This document shows positions 59,265-64,000 of a stretch of 64,000 bases of DNA, piece after piece (the stretch's first letter is position 1; each line of letters starts with the position of its first letter). The notes under the pieces were generated by a model. The model was given only the letters and a program-made list of their open reading frames with translations. It did not search any database and was not told the origin of the DNA. Source of the DNA: Phyllostachys edulis (Eukaryota > Streptophyta > Magnoliopsida > Poales > Poaceae); contig CM070546.1 of NCBI GenBank assembly GCA_036346405.1, positions 107,018,826-107,082,825 on the forward strand, written 5' to 3'. A program made the position numbers and the translations under genes.

Positions 59265-59585
59265 TGTTAATTAATCCTGTGTGCTAGAAACATTTACATG
59301 TGGCATGTTTATTTGCATGTAATGGCGTCATCATAGCTAGAAACGTTTGGGCGTGGAGTTTAGTGCGTAGTGGTGTAGTTAGTGGCTGCATGTAACGGAA
59401 GCATTAGTACCTGCGCAATGATGAGTTTGGCTTTTTCATCAGGCCCGTCTGGTTGTAATCACATCGGATTGGCCAGCCGTCATTGCTACTGCTGCGTTGA
59501 TTTCTCTTCTTGTTCATCTATTTTTGGTTAGTTACTATAATATTGATCGATACGTAATGTCGTGTGTTAAATTTATGCATAACAG

Positions 59586-60919
59586 TGTAATGACCTATTT
59601 AGGGGAGCCAAGGGGGGGGTCCTGAGATAAGTTATTGTGGTACACCAAGGTGAGGGGCGCACGTGTGGCGGCCACATGGTAGACGGGTGGCGGTGGCGCA
59701 CGGGAACCGGTGGTCGCTGACGAACCACAGCGCGGCAGCCGGTGGCGAGAGGTGGAATAGAGAGAAGAGGATACGTGGAGCGTGATCTACACGGTGTCAT
59801 CACTTGGGCATGTGGTGATGGCCGACGACAAGGACGGAGGCGGTGGCATAGTTAGGTTCGCTCTGGCGATGGTGCTTTGGCGATGTTGAAGGGAGCACTG
59901 GGTAGAACAAGCGAAGGCGAAGCTAATGGTGAAGACAATGACAGCGTAGCCCCTTTGACTACGGCGCAATCGGCGGCGGAGAGGCTCGAATGCCGACTGC
60001 GAAGAAGACGAATTACAGGGTGGAGAAAGGGAGAGAGGAGTTGATCTCGTGGGTGGAGGATGAGGGGAAAGAGGGGCACTCGGTGCTCCCTTTTATAGGG
60101 AAAGGGGAGGCCGAAGGAGGGAGATCGTGGGGTGGCATTACTCACCAACGGCGGTGGTTGCACAAACGTGACGTTAAGGCGAGTAAAGAAGAGGGGAAAC
60201 GTCCGGAGTGAAGATGGTGGGGGAGTGAGATGTTAATGCGCTTGAATGCGCGAAGAAATGGGGAGGAAAATGACACATTCAAGAGCTCACGGGCACGCGA
60301 CAATGGCGGTGGCTGGAGGTTGAAGAAAAGGGGAGGAAGGAGCTGACATGTAGGCCCCACCTGGCAGCGGGAGGGAGAGAGGAGGAGGTGGGCTGGTGCG
60401 GTTGGGCTTCGGCCCGAGCGGAAAGGAAACAAAAAGTTCGGGCCGGGAAAGGAAAAGATGGACCAGATGGAAAGAATTCGGCCCAAAAGCGAAATCCAGA
60501 TTTTGAAAGCTTTTCTGATTTTCAGAAAATGCAACAAATCAAATAGGCTTTTAGAAAATATCAAATAGAGTTAAAAAATTCTAGAACAATTCATAGAAAT
60601 TCTATGAATTATTTAGAACTTAATAAAATTAATTCCAACTTAAAGTTGGCTTTTATTTTACAGATAAATTATTTTTAATTTATAAAAATAGGAAAACTCT
60701 TTTTAATTCCGTAAAATTAATAAATTAATTAAAATATTCCTTTTTAACTTTAAATTCAAGAAAATCCTTAAAACTCAACAAATCTTCGCTTTTGACTTTA
60801 AAAATAAGGAAAACCTAGAAAAACCAAGAAAACTCTTTTAAAAATAAAAAAATCCAATAAAATAATAAATGTAATAATTTTTTTACTTAATTTTAGTAAT
60901 AGAACTTTGGGATGTTACA
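59586..60919 (-). mobile_element. gypsy-type LTR, about 1.33 kb, minus orientation
   Basis: On the minus strand it starts TGTAACATCCCAAAG (at 60919) and ends GGTCATTACA (59586), much like the ends of the other long LTRs here. It shares with the 45105 solo LTR an AT-rich head (GCCAACTTTAAGTTGGAAT) and a GC-rich block coding PYKREHRV / PYKREHEV in the spurious ORFs. It is shorter, so it has an internal deletion or is a shorter subfamily. Flanking 5-mers do not match. Confidence 0.65.
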
Positions 60920-61600
60920 CTATCCAGATCAGAGACCGAGGAGGTAAATTATGTTCAATTTACATTGTTATTATTGATTTCACCTTAAGTTGTGCTAACA
61001 TCATTCCATCTTGCAACCTTTAGTTGGGCGTGGGGTGACGACGAATCAATCGATGATGTGGTTTTCCCGGCTACTACCATGGAGGGCTACACGATACCCA
61101 GATTTGGACCATACCACCCAAGGTGCCCCCTAGCTTACGGTTAGTAGTACCGTGAGGAGTACATAGTAGCGTTCCAAGGCGACACGTTGCAGCACCATGA
61201 CGAGCATGCAACTACTAGGTACCAGCAAGGACAGAGCTCTGCCACACACTGGGCTATTGGTACATCGTACAGTCATGGCTAGAGCTTCGTTGCACAGAGG
61301 GCCGTTGGTACATTGTACCTGAGGGCCGTGGCTCTAGCAGCGGATTCATGGAGTCGTTAATTACTGATATGATTGCAGGTGGTAGCCAGTTTGGCATGAC
61401 TCATCTTGACGACACTAAGCTTGGATAGACTCAGCTTGGACAGAGTCAGCTTGCTGAAGCACCTCAGCCAACTCAATGATCTCCCTACGTTCTCCGCACA
61501 GAGATACGCTCTCTAGACCGGTTGACGTATCTCATAGGACATGCTCAACGCAAGACGAGGACATGGACACAGACGTAGCGAGCACATAGTGGCTTAGATG
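60920..61600 (+). pseudogene. decayed ORF of unknown, probably transposon, origin
   Basis: After a possible intron ending TTTAG near 61022, short open pieces read DDVVFPATTMEGYTIPRFGPY, RCPLAYG, EEYIVAFQGDTLQHHDEHAT and, later, SLDRLTYLIGHAQRKTRTW. Stops and frameshifts separate them. The style (aromatic-rich, Gln-rich tail) resembles proteins carried by grass transposons, but I could not place it in a family. The 3'-untranslated-like sequence follows to about 61760. Confidence 0.35.
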
Positions 61601-61944
61601 AGTGAGCCATATTGTAGCTCGTAGTGTACCATTGTACTTCTTTGCATTGCGCATGTACTTGCTTCGTATCAGTTTGTATGTAATCAGATTGTATACAATA
61701 TGTGTGTATGTATTCAAGATGTTGTACGCTTATGTGGTACCAGATTTGCATGAATTGCAAGAGCTCTTTAACTTTCAGCAACTAGACTTTAATGCACATA
61801 ACATGACAAGGGACAATTGCATTACAATATTCATCATAGACGTAGAACATTACACTACAACAATACAACAACAACCTGAGAATAAGTACCATATTTTGCA
61901 TAACATTACAATAGCAGAATTCACATGACAATGCCATTACACCC

Positions 61945-62495
61945 TTTCACCCCACCTTTCTCAGAAAGAATTGACAACACCCTACCACAATACCTTTTTA
62001 GACCGAAACAATAACCCGTACCAGCTTATCACAGTGAGTAGACACCACTCACCAACCATCCCACCTTTTCAGAACAAATATACCACACCCTGCCATGCCA
62101 CCTCTTTAGACCGAGCTGACCGCACACTGCCAGGACACCTTTTCACACCGAATTGACAATCCGGACCAGCTTTTCGTAGTGAGTGGACAACACTCACTAG
62201 CCGTCCCACCTTTTCAGGCTGAATTGACCGAACACTACCAGGACACATTTTCAGACCGAATTGACAACCCAAACTAGCTTTTCGTAGTGAGTAGACACCA
62301 CTCACAAGTCATCCCACCTTTTCAAAATGAATAGACCACACCCTACCACGCCACCTCTTTAGACCGAATTAACCACACACTGCCACTACACCTTTTTAGA
62401 CTGAAATGACAACACGGTCTAGCCTTTTTGTAGTGAGTAGACATCACTCACCAGTAATCCCACCTTTTCAAAATGAATTGACCACACCCTGTGTT
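61945..62495. repeat. tandem repeat array with a periodic hairpin
   Basis: A degenerate unit (CCACCTTTTCAGACCGAATTGAC and variants) is repeated across about 550 bp. Each larger unit carries a hairpin, GTGAGT, 7-nt loop, ACTCAC, at 62034-62052, 62179-62197, 62287-62305 and 62433-62451. Spacing alternates 145, 108, 146 bp. Confidence 0.8.
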
Positions 62496-62564
62496 GAACT
62501 CAGGAGTAGAAGAATCCTAGATTCGCTGTGTTTTCCACACTAGTCTAGGAACAGCTAGTGTACA

Positions 62565-63300
62565 TGTTGACGGTGTAAAACCGAACACAAGTAAGAGGGC
62601 GGACGATGGCCGCAGCATGGCCTTCGGCCCACGAGAATGAACGAACACGAGGATTTATACTGAGTTCGGGGTCCGAGAGGACCGCCTCTATCTTCGCTCG
62701 GCTGCCCACGGGGTTCGAGGATCCCTCCCAAGGCTCACCGGTCACTTGCTTGTATGTATTGTTTCAAGAGTCCTCCCTTGAAGGAGGGATACATAGGTAT
62801 TTATAGGCTCTCACTGCACAAATGACCAAATACCCTTATGAGGATTTATGTCCTATGATTACAAGCGAGGGTATTACAAGATTTCAGAGTATAGCAAGAT
62901 TTCTGGATCCGTGGTGTGCGCTCACGCAAAGCTGGCCCTGTGTCTAGGGGAGAAATATTCTCCAACAAGAGCCCCCGCCTTGGCGTTTCAAGGAAATGCC
63001 AAAGAGGCGCCTCAATTATGACTTTGATCCGAAAGTCAACACTGGATTTTGTACGGTCGCGCCCTCGCTCACATCGTTCGCTCGAGCAACGCACTCGGGT
63101 GATAGCCGTGTCTAAAGTCAGGTCTTGAAGACGACATATCTTCATACTTGCCACACAAAGTCCGAACAACTCGGTTATGTCACGCCATCGCTTGGCTCGA
63201 TGGCAGAGATAACACCATCGAGGAATGATATATCGTCCCGGTTCCTTGTCGATCAGATTGATGAGAGCCATGCTCTGGCCGCACCTCCTTCTTGGACTTA
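62565..63300 (-). mobile_element. gypsy-type LTR, minus orientation, right end uncertain
   Basis: The left edge on the minus strand ends TTTTACACCGTCAACA, a common grass gypsy LTR end. Upstream on that strand are a TATA box (CCTATAAATACC at about 62795-62806) and a GC-rich R/U5-like part. No primer-binding site or gag follows to the left, so it is solo or truncated. The right limit is not resolved; the given end is approximate. Confidence 0.55.
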
Positions 63301-64000
63301 TGTAAAATAGATGACCACCTTTAGACCGGATTGGAATAGCTCCTTTAAACAAGTTCCGGTGGGTTCGACGGCTATTTGAGGGCGCTTGAGGACCAACGCC
63401 TTGTGCCTTGATGCTCAAAAGAGATCAGCGCCACGGCCGTTGAGCCGCCACCGCTCCTTTGTTCTCTCGGATGCCTTCAAAGGAATCCACAGCTCCTTCT
63501 TCCCCAACTCTCTCAACTCTCTCCTTTCTCAACCAAGCCTCCAGGGGTGTCCAAGCTCGCCCGGCTTTGACCGCCGCTCGCCGGCGTCAGAGCTGGCTGC
63601 CGCCGCGACATGTGGCCATAGCCGCTGCCAGCGCCGCCGCCCTTGTTCTGCGGCGTCCAGGTCTGCCAGTTTCTCAAGATGCTTGCTCGGCCGGACACCG
63701 CTGTTGGTTCCGCCTATTTTACCAAGGCCGCCTGGCCTGCACTTGGCCACGCCAAGACTCAACCACACCGCCAGGGGAAAAGGTCCGGTCCGACCCGCCC
63801 GTCCCGGCGGTCCCGGCCCGTTCCGCCGCCGCCACGGCCCACCGAAAAGCCGCCGCCATGCTCGTCCTCGATGGAGCGCCCCGCGCTTCCTTCCCTCGTC
63901 CGGTTACCGCCGGTAACCGGCCCGACTGAGCGCCGTCTGCTGGCCCGGCTTGAGCGCCACAAGACGGAGTCTTACTGAAAGCGCCGCCATGGCGTTGGTG
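63301..64000. other. GC-rich sequence with overlapping ORFs, no gene assigned
   Basis: ORFs open in several frames on both strands (for example 63386-63916 plus) because of high GC and Pro/Arg/Ala composition. None shows a domain. It may be more of the gypsy LTR or a gene leader running past the right edge. Confidence 0.35.

Larger units (their letters stand above)
56595..59417 (+). mobile_element. Ty1/copia element, internally deleted
   Basis: 5' LTR 56595-56924 (TGATTAATCC ... GGCTGACA), then a primer-binding site TGATATCAGAGC. The 3' LTR starts at 59265 (TGTTAATTAATCC) and matches the first 145 bp of the 5' LTR before a deletion; it may end at CA 59416-59417. The flanking 5-mers are similar (GATG shared) but not identical. 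Gag is nearly complete; integrase, most of the reverse transcriptase and part of RNase H are gone. Confidence 0.85.
56504..59458 (+). pseudogene. small ORF with mitochondrial-type N-terminus, split by a copia element
   Basis: ATG at 56504 opens AASSSALLRSVAGSLARRC, rich in Ser, Ala and Arg and free of acids, as in mitochondrial presequences, followed by a His-rich stretch and Asp-Asp-Asp. The copia 5' LTR interrupts at 56595. After the 3' LTR, at about 59423, the frame can resume as EFGFFIRPVWL and stop at 59458, giving about 42 codons. The sequence after it looks like a 3' untranslated region. I do not recognise the family; it may be one exon of a larger gene or a captured fragment. Confidence 0.45.

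Noticed and set aside
61853..61876. CACTACAACAATAC, a CACTA-like terminus
   Set aside because: No matching inverted end or 3-bp TSD was found, and the next bases do not match the usual CACTACAAGAAA terminus.
63386..63978. Three overlapping ORFs of 111-176 codons near the right edge
   Set aside because: Different frames with high Arg/Pro/Ala and no domain; probably compositional. More sequence to the right would be needed.

Overview
This is nuclear DNA from a flowering plant, almost certainly a grass (Poaceae). Genes are intron-rich, GC-rich exons sit beside AT-rich introns, and the window is dense with grass-type LTR retrotransposons, Mutator-like (MULE), hAT and CACTA elements and MITEs. 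No bacterial, organellar or viral gene set is present. I cannot name the species.

Layout. 1-5194: 5' part of a minus-strand Ty3/gypsy element (gag, pre-gag ORF, primer-binding site, long 5' LTR). 5195-16000: host genes and gene remnants: a truncated NOP53-like ribosome-biogenesis gene (minus), an intact intronless PPR gene (minus), the promoter and first exon of a STRAP-like WD40 gene (plus), and the first exon of a DUF3537 membrane-protein gene (minus). 15791-24375: one pectin methylesterase gene (minus) broken into pieces by a 5.4-kb hAT transposon, an 815-bp probable solo LTR and a 509-bp non-autonomous hAT, each with a target-site duplication (TSD). 24650-25552: a LINE fragment. 27400-37320: the best-preserved genic block, a UBC25/26-like E2 gene (plus) converging on a D6PK-type AGC kinase gene (minus). 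37350-42200: small non-autonomous elements, including a hAT carrying GC-rich, gene-like cargo. 42368-50706: an 8.3-kb MULE with about 145-200-bp terminal inverted repeats, a decayed transposase interrupted by a 3.36-kb solo LTR, and a second convergent gene coding a GRF zinc finger plus C-terminal membrane anchor. 51410-64000: LTR fragments, CACTA remains with an Ulp1-like protease, a deleted copia element inside a small mitochondrial-like ORF, a hairpin tandem repeat and gypsy LTR sequence.

The probably functional host genes are the PPR protein (RNA processing in organelles), the E2 enzyme (ubiquitin transfer) and the AGC kinase (auxin-transport type signalling in its family). Most other coding sequence is mobile-element protein or host pseudogene. 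Boundaries supported by a matching TSD are the most reliable coordinates here; exon boundaries were read by eye from GT/AG sites and reading frame.
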